A stretch of 64,000 nucleotides of DNA, from NCBI RefSeq assembly GCF_002211365.1, contig NZ_LOKZ01000037.1, forward strand, positions 124,001 through 188,000, given 5' to 3'. The stretch comes from Rhizobium sp. R711. Its GTDB lineage: Bacteria; Pseudomonadota; Alphaproteobacteria; Rhizobiales; Rhizobiaceae. The position numbers were made by a program, and so were the translations under genes. The notes under the pieces were generated by a model. It ran no database searches. It had not been told where the DNA came from and saw nothing but the letters and a program-made list of their open reading frames with translations. Positions 55,099 to 63,659 of the stretch are shown here, in pieces; position 1 is the stretch's first letter, and the number at the start of each line of letters is the position of its first letter.

Positions 55099-55148
55099 CT
55101 GATAATCTGCTTAGATCGGGAAGGATCATCAACTCAGAGCGGATAATC
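55099..55148. promoter_or_regulatory. Regulatory module in the LysR/emrA divergent promoter
   Basis: CTGATAAT (55099-55106), 11 nt, GGGAAGGATCATC (55118-55130), CAGA, GGATAATC (55141-55148). From 55118 to 55148 it matches 53812-53842 at 27 of 31 positions. It lies 11 bp before the LysR start and 75 bp before the adaptor start, as expected for an autoregulated LysR site. Confidence 0.65.
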
Positions 55149-55159
55149 GGAGAACCCCA

Positions 55160-56062
55160 ATGGACCGGCTGACGAGCCTTACAGTCTTTGGCCGCGTCGT
55201 GGAGTGTGGCGGCTTTTCAGCAGCCGCACGCCGTCTCAACATGTCGGTGACGATGGTTGGCAACCACGTGCAGTCCCTCGAGGACAGGCTCGGAGTCAGA
55301 CTGCTCAACCGCACGACGCGCAAGGTCAGCCTTACGGAAACCGGCAAATACTACTACGAACGCTCCGCTCAGATCCTGGCTGACCTCGAGGAAGCCGACG
55401 GCATCGCCGGAGCGATGAGTTCGACACCGCGCGGCACGCTCAAGGTCTATACCAGCGCCGCTATCGTTCGCTTTCTGCTGCCCGTTGTCAGCGAATTTCT
55501 TGAGCTTTACCCTTCGGTCGCCCTCGACCTGAGCGTGGGGGAACGGATGATCGATATGATCGAGGAAGGGTGTGACCTCGTGATCCGCACCGTGCCGCCG
55601 CCAGATTCAAGCCTTATCGTCAGAAAGCTGACGCCGTGGAGGCACATCCTCGTATGTTCGCCAAACTATCTTGAGAACCATCCCATGCCGCGGGTGCCAG
55701 AGGATTTGACCAACCACAACTGCCTGCAGTATGCCTACTACCCCTACGGAGACGAGTGGCGCTTCGAAGGTTCAGATGGTGCGCAGGTGAGCGTAAAGAT
55801 CGGCGGCAACATCGTATCCAATAGCGCCGAGACCCTACGGCACCTCACAACGACCGGTCAGGGCGTCTTCCTGGCACCGAGTTTCGTTGTGTTCGACGAT
55901 GTTGCCTCGGGAAGTTTCGTTCGAATGATGACTGATTATCGTGCCGTCGAGTTCAGCATCAACGCCATCTACCCAAACCGCAATCACCTGCCCACGAAAG
56001 TTCGCCTGTTCATCGATCTGCTCGCGGAGCGCTTCGCGGAGCATCGAAAATGGATGACGTAA
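55160..56062 (+). CDS. LysR-family transcriptional regulator
   Basis: A 300-residue regulator: winged helix residues 1-60 (MDRLTSLTVFGRVVECGGF; LNMSVTMVGNHVQSLEDRLGV; LLNRTTRKVSLTETG) and effector domain to FIDLLAERFAEH. Divergent from the emrA-emrB-cyclase genes and flanked by the 50-nt module, which makes it the likely regulator. Effector unknown. Confidence 0.93.
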   Translation: MDRLTSLTVFGRVVECGGFSAAARRLNMSVTMVGNHVQSLEDRLGVRLLNRTTRKVSLTETGKYYYERSAQILADLEEADGIAGAMSSTPRGTLKVYTSAAIVRFLLPVVSEFLELYPSVALDLSVGERMIDMIEEGCDLVIRTVPPPDSSLIVRKLTPWRHILVCSPNYLENHPMPRVPEDLTNHNCLQYAYYPYGDEWRFEGSDGAQVSVKIGGNIVSNSAETLRHLTTTGQGVFLAPSFVVFDDVASGSFVRMMTDYRAVEFSINAIYPNRNHLPTKVRLFIDLLAERFAEHRKWMT

Positions 56063-56071
56063 GGCCCTCGG

Positions 56072-56329
56072 TCAGTTCGTGTTTTGCGTCGGCGGTGGCG
56101 CGACGTTAGGGCTGTTGGCTCCGGCCGGCACTCTTGGTGCGGGGCTTGTGCCGCCGCTTGTCCAAACACTGAACGCCAAAACGACCATCGCCACCACGAA
56201 GGCGACGGCACCCAGCAACGCCCAGATGGAGAGACTGCGCCCTTCTCTGGACAGGGCCTCTTCCTGCGCTTCGTAGGCAGTGTGCCGATCGGTCGAGTGA
56301 TCGTCCGGCCTGTTGTCATTGGCTGTCAT
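56072..56329 (-). CDS. Small single-pass membrane protein
   Basis: An 85-residue protein of unknown function: polar N terminus (MTANDNRPDDHSTDRHTAY), one helix (IWALLGAVAFVVAMVVLAFSVW, about 35-56) and a Pro/Asn-rich tail ending PPPTQNTN. GGAGG stands before the ATG. It converges with the LysR gene, 9 bp apart. The type is common in rhizobia, but I assign no role. Confidence 0.75.
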   Translation of the reverse strand: MTANDNRPDDHSTDRHTAYEAQEEALSREGRSLSIWALLGAVAFVVAMVVLAFSVWTSGGTSPAPRVPAGANSPNVAPPPTQNTN

Positions 56330-56381
56330 CGTTGCACCTCCGGCAACGAAACGCAGCCGGTGTTCGGCAAGTTCCAGGAGA

Positions 56382-56600
56382 TCAGATCAGAGGATCGCGG
56401 CCCTGGGCCACGCTGAGGTTCAGTTCGCGAGCGATGTCCTCTGCATCCCTTTTGCTGAGGCCGACGAAATCCCTACCGTCCGAAGCCGCCGGCAGGGACG
56501 TCAAGGTATCGATGATCACCCACCTTCCACGTAGGTCCTGACGAATCTCGTAGCGGGGGAGATCTGGGAGAACTTCAGGTGGACAAGGTTCATCCGTCAC
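56382..56600 (-). CDS. Small hypothetical protein
   Basis: A 72-residue protein with RYEIRQDLRGRWVIIDTLT and GLSKRDAEDIARELNLS, looking like a small beta-beta-alpha domain. GTG start at 56600 preceded by GGGAG. Function not recognised. It lies 52 bp upstream of the small membrane-protein gene on the same strand. Confidence 0.65.
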   Translation of the reverse strand: MTDEPCPPEVLPDLPRYEIRQDLRGRWVIIDTLTSLPAASDGRDFVGLSKRDAEDIARELNLSVAQGRDPLI

Positions 56601-56670
56601 GCTTCACAGCTCCCTCAGTGTTCTCCTGGATCTTATCTGCAGCGATGCCTCTCTTTTGCAAGGCTTTGGC

Positions 56671-58722
56671 TTAACCCTTTACATCAGGAACATTGGCTTT
56701 CAATTCCTTCAGCCATATCCGTGCGTTACCGTCGGACGGCGCACGCCAATCGCCGCGCGGAGACAGCGAACCGCCCGACGTCACTTTCGGGCCATTCGGC
56801 GATGCCGACCGCTTGAACTGGCTGATCGTGAAGAACCGGAACAAGAAAACCTCCATCCAGTGCTTGATCATAGGCAGATCGAAGCCGCGGCGCTTGTCGG
56901 CTGGGAAGTGCGGCGGCCAGACGCCTGCCTCGGTATCCCGCCAGGCATTGTAGGCAAGGAAGGCGATTTTCGAGGGGCGAAGGCCGAAACGCGTCGTGTA
57001 GAAGAGAGCGAAGTCGTGTAGATCATATGGCCCGATCTTATCCTCCGTGCTCTGCATGACGCCGTTCTCATCAGCCGGAACCAGTTCGGGCGAAATGAGC
57101 GTGCCAAGAACACTCTCCAGGGTCTCATTTGCCTCCGCGTTGAAATCCCCGGAGCGGATCACCCAACGGATCAGATGCTGGATCAGGGTCTTCGGCACCG
57201 ACGCATTGACGTTGTAGTGGCTCATCTGGTCGCCAACGCCGTAGGTCGACCAGCCGAGGCCGATTTCCGACAGGTCTCCGGTTCCGAGCACCAGCGCATT
57301 CCGCTGATTTGCAGCACGGAACAAGAAGTCGGTGCGTAGGCCAGCCTGGACGTTTTCGAAGGTCGTATCGTAGACCGGCTTGCCGCCCGCGAATGGATGC
57401 TTCAGGTCCTTCAACAATTGCAGCGCCAGCGGCCTGATGTCCACTTCCTCGGCGGTGACGCCCATGCTCCGCATCAGCGCCCAGGCGTTCGTCTTGGTGG
57501 CATCGCCCGTTGCAAATCCCGGCATGGTGAAGCCGAGAATGTCCGACCGCGGCCAGCCCAGCTGGTCGAAGGCGCGTGCCGCGACGAGTAGTGCATGGGT
57601 GGAATCGAGCCCGCCCGAAATGCCAATGCAAAGCCGCTTGATGCCGGTCGAGCGCAGCCGCTTCATCAGCCCCTGCACCTGTATGTTGAACGTTTCGTAG
57701 CAATCCTGATCGAGCCGGCTTTCATCAGCCGGCACGAAGGGGAAGCGTGCAACATTGCGCTTCAAGCCTATGTCACCCTTCGGCTTCTTGAACGGGAACC
57801 CGACCCGCCGGAATTCGTGTTCGGCGGTGAGATTGAGCGTGGTCGCATCGTTGAACGTGCCGGTTCGCAAGCGCTCGAGCCGCAGCCGTTCAACATCAAT
57901 ATCCGCCACGCACATCTGCGATGTCGTCGGAAAGCGATCGGTTTCGGCAAGCATGCTGCCAAGCTCGTAAATGCAAGCCTGACCATCCCAGGCGAGATCC
58001 GTCGTCGATTCGCCGGGGCCTGCGGCAGAATAGACGTACGCGGATAGGCTGCGTGCCGACTGCGCCGAGCAGAGAAGCTTGCGGGTATCCGCCTTCCCGA
58101 CCGTTATGTTGCTCGCCGAAAGGTTGGCGAGGATCAACGCGCCCGCCAACGCCCCGAAATCGCTTGGCGGCGCCGGAGCCCAGAGATCCTCGCAGATCTC
58201 GATATGGAAGACGAAATCGTCCATATCCTCAGCCGCGAAGATGAGGTCCGTACCGAAAGGCACGCTCTCGCCGGCGACCCGAATACTTTCGCCACGGACG
58301 CTGCGTCCAGAGGCAAACCAGCGCTTCTCGTAAAACTCGCGATAGTTTGGGAGGTGCATCTTCGGAACGACGCCGAGAACACGCCCCGCGTGAATGGCGA
58401 CAGCGCAATTGTAGAGCCGCCCGCCGCTCTGCAGCGGCGCGCCGATAAGAAGTACCGGCGTGAGCTCGCGACTTGCCCGGACAATCTCGGAAATCGCAGC
58501 ATCCACGCCCTTGAGAAGCGTGTCCTGCCCCAGCAGGTCATCGATCGAGTAGCTGGAGATCCCGAGTTCGGGGAACACCATGAGGCCAACGCCCTCGGCA
58601 TGTCCTTGTCGCGCCAGCTCCAGCGTCGCCTGCGCATTGAAATCGGGATCGCCGATCTCGCAAGTCGGCGTGCAGGCCGCGACGCGGACAAAACCTTGAT
58701 CATAAACCGAATAGAAATTCAC
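56671..58722 (-). CDS. nadE: Glutamine-dependent NAD+ synthetase
   Basis: Makes NAD+ from deamido-NAD, ATP and glutamine. The 683-residue protein has an N-terminal nitrilase-type glutaminase with Glu (VFPELGISSYS), Lys (VPKMHLPNYREFYE) and Cys (IEICEDLW), and a C-terminal synthetase with the P-loop SGGLDS plus GTGDLSEIGLGWSTYG. Length matches the two-domain type. The GTG at 58722 has GGAGG at proper spacing; a TTG directly before it is too close. Confidence 0.94.
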   Translation of the reverse strand: MNFYSVYDQGFVRVAACTPTCEIGDPDFNAQATLELARQGHAEGVGLMVFPELGISSYSIDDLLGQDTLLKGVDAAISEIVRASRELTPVLLIGAPLQSGGRLYNCAVAIHAGRVLGVVPKMHLPNYREFYEKRWFASGRSVRGESIRVAGESVPFGTDLIFAAEDMDDFVFHIEICEDLWAPAPPSDFGALAGALILANLSASNITVGKADTRKLLCSAQSARSLSAYVYSAAGPGESTTDLAWDGQACIYELGSMLAETDRFPTTSQMCVADIDVERLRLERLRTGTFNDATTLNLTAEHEFRRVGFPFKKPKGDIGLKRNVARFPFVPADESRLDQDCYETFNIQVQGLMKRLRSTGIKRLCIGISGGLDSTHALLVAARAFDQLGWPRSDILGFTMPGFATGDATKTNAWALMRSMGVTAEEVDIRPLALQLLKDLKHPFAGGKPVYDTTFENVQAGLRTDFLFRAANQRNALVLGTGDLSEIGLGWSTYGVGDQMSHYNVNASVPKTLIQHLIRWVIRSGDFNAEANETLESVLGTLISPELVPADENGVMQSTEDKIGPYDLHDFALFYTTRFGLRPSKIAFLAYNAWRDTEAGVWPPHFPADKRRGFDLPMIKHWMEVFLFRFFTISQFKRSASPNGPKVTSGGSLSPRGDWRAPSDGNARIWLKELKANVPDVKG

Positions 58723-58999
58723 CAATGCCTCCAGCAGCCACGCGTCTTATGCCTGACCATTACATCCAAAAGCCGCCAGGCAAAACCTGATCTCACACTG
58801 CCAGCGACCTTATTCGACATCACTCATGCAAGCTACGACCAGTATCCTTTAAAATGAAAGACTTATCACCAGTTGTGACGATGCGAAAATTCACAAAGCA
58901 GCCCAAAATAAAATTACGAAACTGTCATAAAACTATGGAAGAGACGGCCTATATCGCTCGCGCGCCGCATTTCGATTTACCCCTTTTCCAGAGCGATGA

Positions 59000-60070
59000 A
59001 TGTCCAACCTTGTCCGCGTCCGTGCCGGGCTTCTTCGGGAAACACATCCCGGTGAGCGTCGGGTTGCGTTGACGCCGGAGGATGTGCGGCGCCTTTCCGG
59101 CCGAATGTCGATTTGGTTCGAGCGCGGATGCGGCGTCGGCGCAGGCCATGCGGACGACGCCTATATCGCCGCCGGCGCAAAGCCCGTCGAGTTCGCTGAC
59201 ATGGTATCCTCGTCACACATGTTCGTCAGCGTGCGACAGCCGGCAGCCACGCGGGTATTTCCGGCGACCTCAATTCTTATCTTCCTTGGTTCGAATGCAC
59301 CCCAGGACACCCGTCCTCTCGCTGGACAGCAGCCGCTCCATCTCGACATCGCCCAGCTTTCCGGGATGCAAGGCCTAAAGGGTGCGGATATCTCTTCGAG
59401 ACAGGCAGCCATCACCGGTCACGCCGCCGTCTTGGAGGCAGCAAGGCAATTCGGCATTTCGCATCCGATGCTAATGGTGGACGGAAGCTTCGTGCGACCG
59501 GTCAAAATGGCCGCCTTGGGCAGTGACGCAGCAAGCCTGCAGGCATTGGCGACCGCACGCCGCCTCGGCGCACTGACCCATGGTTTTGGCCTTGGAAAAG
59601 ATTTGCAAGCGAAGATCGAACGGCTCGGTGCCAAATTTCTCGACACGTCATCGGAGCAAGAGCTGGCGCGGCTTCGCCAAGAGCTTTCCGGTCCCCTGTC
59701 GAAGATGCAATTGATCACGACCAGCGTCGTGAATCCCGGTCAAACCGCCCCCGTGCTGATTGACGAGGATATGGTTTCACGGCTCAGCCCGGGAACGGTC
59801 ATCATCGATCTCGCCGCTGAAAGGGGCGGAAATTGTGCGCTGACCAAGGCCAATGAGACCATCAACATCTTCGGCGTTCGAATCATCGGCTCCACGACGC
59901 TTGCAAGCGACGAGGCAGCCGAGGCGAGCCGGCACTTCAGTAGCGGGCTGACAAATTTGCTGGAACACCTGATCGACGGACATGGCACTCTCCGGCTCAA
60001 TCCCGGCGATTCCGTAACGGCCGCGCTCACGGATAAGGCGCGCATCCAGCGAGGCGTATTTTTACCATGA
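59000..60070 (+). CDS. Orphan PntA/alanine-dehydrogenase-like protein with altered NAD loop
   Basis: A 356-residue protein aligned by eye to the NAD(P) transhydrogenase alpha subunit/alanine dehydrogenase family: N terminus RAGLLRETHPGERRVALTPEDV, GAGHADDAYIAAGA, and C-terminal TVIIDLAAERGGNCALT. The usual glycine loop (GAGVAGL) is replaced by ALGSDAASLQALATARRLGA, and no pntAB or pntB follows. NAD binding is therefore doubtful. It may be a divergent paralogue with a regulatory or other binding role. Starts with ATG at 59000; no strong ribosome site. Confidence 0.7.
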   Translation: MSNLVRVRAGLLRETHPGERRVALTPEDVRRLSGRMSIWFERGCGVGAGHADDAYIAAGAKPVEFADMVSSSHMFVSVRQPAATRVFPATSILIFLGSNAPQDTRPLAGQQPLHLDIAQLSGMQGLKGADISSRQAAITGHAAVLEAARQFGISHPMLMVDGSFVRPVKMAALGSDAASLQALATARRLGALTHGFGLGKDLQAKIERLGAKFLDTSSEQELARLRQELSGPLSKMQLITTSVVNPGQTAPVLIDEDMVSRLSPGTVIIDLAAERGGNCALTKANETINIFGVRIIGSTTLASDEAAEASRHFSSGLTNLLEHLIDGHGTLRLNPGDSVTAALTDKARIQRGVFLP

Positions 60071-60433
60071 TTCCGGAACGCGACTGAAGAAAGGATGAAC
60101 GCGACCGCGCGACGAAATACTGCAATGCAACATTGTTATCCGGATAACATGAACTACAAAAACGTGTTGAGTAACAATCGGTTATAGCCTGCGGTAGTAA
60201 ACGTATTCTTGCGCAGAAAGCGATAGTTGCCTTTGCGCAACACCCAAATTCCGCCTTGCAGCAAAACCCAATTTTGACAGTATCTATGATTGATACATTT
60301 GGTCGGAAATGTAATTTGGCGCTGCGGACGTACCGCGTTTCCCGCAAGGGCTTGTACGAAACAATTTGGGGTAGGTAGAGCCGGTTTTCGGCAGTGATGA
60401 CCTGTGCCCAATCGACAGAAGATTGGACTGACT
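60071..60433. promoter_or_regulatory. 363-bp region upstream of the porin gene
   Basis: No gene is seen. TTGACA (60274-60279) could be a -35 element, and the next bases form GTATC-N7-GATAC (60280-60296), a small dyad suitable for regulator binding. A leader of about 130 nt would precede the porin start. Confidence 0.4.
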
Positions 60434-61474
60434 ATGAACATTAAGACGATCCTCATGAGCTCGGCGGCGGCCTTGGCTGCTATCTCGAGCGCACAGGCTG
60501 CTGACGCCATCGTTGCTGCCGAGCCGGAGCCGGTTGAATACGTCCGCGTTTGCGACGCTTACGGCAGCGGCTACTTCTACATCCCGGGCACCGAAACCTG
60601 CCTGAAGATCAGCGGTTACATCCGTTTCCAGGTCAACGCCGGCCCGAACGCCAGCGCGACCAAGGGCAGCGGCGCCAATGTCGCCAACGACTCTGACTGG
60701 GACGCCTACACCCGTGGCCAGGTTCAGTTCACTGCCAAGAGCGACACCGAATACGGCCCGCTCACTGGTGTGATCGTCCTGCAGACCAACGCCGACAACG
60801 CTTCCTCACAGGCGGCTCTGCTTGACTCCGCCTACATCGACATCGCTGGCTTCCGCGCCGGTCTGTTCTACAGCTGGTGGGACGATGGTCTCTCGGGCGA
60901 AACCGACGACGTCGGCAGCAAGGTTACGCTGCATAACTCGATCCGTTATCAGTATGAGGCGGACAACTTCTACGCTGGCATCAGCGTTGACGAGCTGGAA
61001 GACGGCTACTACAGCAGCGGCGAAAATCCGAACAACGTCGGCGTAGCAGTCGCCATCGGCGGCAAGGCTGGCGTATTCACCTACCAGGTCACGGCTGGCT
61101 ACGACACGGATAACGAAGAAGGCGCTGTTCGCGCCATGGGTACGGTTGCTATCGGCCCGGGCACCCTCGGCCTCGCAGGCGTCTATTCGAGCGGCCCGAA
61201 CTCCTACTATCAGGCTGCTGAATGGGCAATCGCTGCTGAATACGCGATCAAGGCGACCGACAAGCTGAAGATCACCCCGGCTGTCCAGTACTACGGCAAC
61301 TACGGCATCACTGCGGGCGACTTCAACGACAACAACGATGCCTGGAAGGTCGGCCTGACGGTTGACTATCAGATCGCCGACAACCTCTACGCCAAGGCAA
61401 CCGTCAACTACCTCGACCCGGACAACGGCGACGACGTGACGACTGGCTTCTTCCGCCTCCAGCGCGCATTCTAA
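60434..61474 (+). CDS. ropA: Outer-membrane porin, RopA/Omp2b family
   Basis: A 346-residue alphaproteobacterial porin. Signal peptide MNIKTILMSSAAALAAISSA-QAADA, then VCDAYGSGYFYIPGTETCLKI, the family's two-cysteine hallmark, sixteen-strand-type alternating beta sequence with many Tyr, Asp and Asn, and a C-terminal aromatic residue (FFRLQRAF) for BAM recognition. Codon use looks strongly biased, as for a highly expressed gene. The start at 60434 gives a proper signal peptide. Confidence 0.95.
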   Translation: MNIKTILMSSAAALAAISSAQAADAIVAAEPEPVEYVRVCDAYGSGYFYIPGTETCLKISGYIRFQVNAGPNASATKGSGANVANDSDWDAYTRGQVQFTAKSDTEYGPLTGVIVLQTNADNASSQAALLDSAYIDIAGFRAGLFYSWWDDGLSGETDDVGSKVTLHNSIRYQYEADNFYAGISVDELEDGYYSSGENPNNVGVAVAIGGKAGVFTYQVTAGYDTDNEEGAVRAMGTVAIGPGTLGLAGVYSSGPNSYYQAAEWAIAAEYAIKATDKLKITPAVQYYGNYGITAGDFNDNNDAWKVGLTVDYQIADNLYAKATVNYLDPDNGDDVTTGFFRLQRAF

Positions 61475-61585
61475 TCAAAAAGCGGCGCCGCGTTTCTGCC
61501 TCTCTCTGTGGTTAAAGTCATGGGGAGAGGCAGCGCGGTGCCGCGCTTGAGAGTTTCTGATCAGATTGACCTCCGATCAGTTAGG

Positions 61586-61627
61586 AGGGGTGGTTCGGGT
61601 TCCCTGCCCGGCCGCCCCTTTCGTTTT
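61586..61627 (+). terminator. Rho-independent terminator of the porin gene
   Basis: AGGGGTGG pairs with CCGCCCCT (one G-U pair), with an inner CGGG/CCCG, followed by TTTCGTTTT. It is 112 bp after the porin stop and 10 bp before the stop of the opposing Rrf2 gene. A further weak stem-loop CTGCCTCTC/GAGAGGCAG lies between. Confidence 0.75.
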
Positions 61628-61637
61628 AAGGATAACG

Positions 61638-62132
61638 CTACTCGGCGGCGTGGTGGCCACTCACGAAGCTCGCATCCGCCGGCTGCCGGGCGCCGGCCGA
61701 TTTCTGTGCCTCGAGGCGGCGTAGCTCCGCCACGCTGTCTTCGATGGTCACCGAACCAAGCATGTCGACGACGGCCCGCTCGGCTCGATCGCAAAGAAAC
61801 TCCGAGAGATCGCCGATATTCTCGCCCACAAGGCCCTCATGTGGGATGTCGTGCCGGGTCGCCCAGATCTTCTTGTCGCCGGTTACGGCAGCATAGATCT
61901 GGCTGAGCAATATCTGGTTGCGCGGCCGCGCCAAGCTGATACCACCCTTGCCACCCTGAGCGGTGGCGAGGATGCCGCCTTCATTGAGCGGCAGCAGCAG
62001 TTTGCGTACGAAGCTGGCGCTTGTATCGAGCCCTTGCGCAAGTGATTGGCTCGTGGTGCGGAGATTTGCCTCTTCGTTGACAGCCACACTGATGACAATC
62101 TGTAAAGCAGTCGAAAAGCGCGTGTCGATCAT
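61638..62132 (-). CDS. Rrf2-family regulator without the cysteine cluster
   Basis: A 164-residue winged-helix regulator: FSTALQIVISVAVNEEANL, TSASFVRKLLLPLNEGGIL and GGKGGISLARP mark the Rrf2 fold. Only one cysteine is present (FLCDRAE), so it cannot hold an Fe-S cluster in the IscR manner; it is nearer to YwnA- or CymR-like members. Target unknown. It converges with the porin gene; the 232 bp upstream, to the transporter stop, show nothing recognisable. Confidence 0.87.
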   Translation of the reverse strand: MIDTRFSTALQIVISVAVNEEANLRTTSQSLAQGLDTSASFVRKLLLPLNEGGILATAQGGKGGISLARPRNQILLSQIYAAVTGDKKIWATRHDIPHEGLVGENIGDLSEFLCDRAERAVVDMLGSVTIEDSVAELRRLEAQKSAGARQPADASFVSGHHAAE

Positions 62133-62364
62133 GCTGAGTTGGGGCCTTACGTCTGAAGCCGGAGATCACAGATATTTACCGCGCAAATCCATTGTCAAGA
62201 ACGCGTGGTTGAAATCACGGCGACGTGACTGAAACCTCGGGTAAGGCGCGGAGATCAGCGACGCGGCGCGCAGCGAAATGACGATGAAGGCCGTGGCCAC
62301 CCACATGGCGCGTGCCGCCCTCACTGCTGGAACGCATTGCCTGTACACGTGATACTGTCACTGG

Positions 62365-63393
62365 TCAGAGCCAGCCGATCCGCCGAAGCACCCAGAGCGT
62401 CGCAACCGATGTGACCGTCACGAACACAACGATGATGATGAAGGCCCAGGTGTCGTTGACCCCCGGAATGCCTCCAACGTTCATCCCGAACAGGCCGGCC
62501 ACCACGCTTGGCGGCAGTAGCAGGGCCGCCAGCGCCGCCAGTCGGTTGGAGTTGCGCGCAATCCGCTCACTGATCACGGTCGAAAGGTCGTCATGCAGAA
62601 TGCCCGTGCGGTCGCGAATAGCGTCGAGGTATTCAATGAAGCGCATCAGCTTGTCGATCACTTCGCGCATCCGCAACTTGTCGCGCTCAAGGAGCCATGG
62701 CGCGTCGTCATGCTCGATACGGTTCAAAGCATCGCGTTGCGGTGCAAGGTAACGGCGAAGCTGAACGGACCGCCGGCGCAACAGCTTCAAGCGCTCGCGC
62801 ACCTCGCTTGCCTCACCTTGAAAAATCATCTCGTCAAGCTCGTCCACCTCTTCATCCATGGAGTCGAGCACGGGCTCCAGATCGCGCACAAGTTTGTCGC
62901 CGATCAGCGACAGGAGATCTCCAGTGCGATGCGGGCCTTTGCCTTTCTCGAGCGCCAGACGAATGTCGCGAAGCGCGGTAATGTAGTGGCCGCGGTCCCG
63001 TAGCGAGATAACCTTGTTGACGTCGACCCACATGTGCAGTGGCACGAGATCGATATCGGTCTGCTTCTCCGGCTCTTCGTCCGGAGCGGTCGCGCACACG
63101 CCGCGAAGGATGATCAAGAGCCCATCGTCGACCGGTTCGACGCGTGGCCGCGTCTCCTCTTCGAGAAGCGCTTCCGTGACGAAGCTGTCGAGGCCGCTTT
63201 CCCTGTTGATCCAATCGGCCGCCGCCGCATGATTGCGTTCGAAATGCAGCCAGATGATCCCGTCCTCGGGCTTCCATCGTCGCGCTTGGGCAATATCCAG
63301 CTGAGTACAGCCACCCCGCCCATCCAAGAGCAGGGCGAAGCGCAATCCGGGCTCCGCGCCATAACTGAGCTTAGAGGTAGCTGGCATCTCCAT
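62365..63393 (-). CDS. zntB: CorA-superfamily metal transporter, ZntB-like
   Basis: A 342-residue inner-membrane protein: large cytoplasmic alpha/beta and coiled-coil part, then two C-terminal helices (ALAALLLPPSVVAGLFGM and FIIIVVFVTVTSVATLWVL). The pore motif GMNVGGIPG combines the CorA GMN with the GGIPG of ZntB proteins, which favours zinc over magnesium. The ATG at 63393 gives a typical length; a frame beginning at 63441 is possible. Monocistronic; direction of zinc flow is debated for the family. Confidence 0.85.
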   Translation of the reverse strand: MEMPATSKLSYGAEPGLRFALLLDGRGGCTQLDIAQARRWKPEDGIIWLHFERNHAAAADWINRESGLDSFVTEALLEEETRPRVEPVDDGLLIILRGVCATAPDEEPEKQTDIDLVPLHMWVDVNKVISLRDRGHYITALRDIRLALEKGKGPHRTGDLLSLIGDKLVRDLEPVLDSMDEEVDELDEMIFQGEASEVRERLKLLRRRSVQLRRYLAPQRDALNRIEHDDAPWLLERDKLRMREVIDKLMRFIEYLDAIRDRTGILHDDLSTVISERIARNSNRLAALAALLLPPSVVAGLFGMNVGGIPGVNDTWAFIIIVVFVTVTSVATLWVLRRIGWL

Positions 63394-63659
63394 CGCGCAC
63401 CGCACATCGCCAGAGGGAACCCAAAAATGCAGCCAACACAAAAGCTTGGCACCCGAAATTCTAACAGGTCGCGATCAAGGCGCAAGACCGCCGGGAACAA
63501 TGCCAGCGACATCACGCAACCTGGAATGCCGGCGCCCGCCTAGTCGACAAGTTCTCAAAATAGGTTGCCTTCGTCTGCAGAGACGATTTCAACACCGGCT
63601 ATATTGGCGTATTATCACCGAGTAACTTTGCGAGGCCGATCCAAAGAAGGAGGGCCGGC

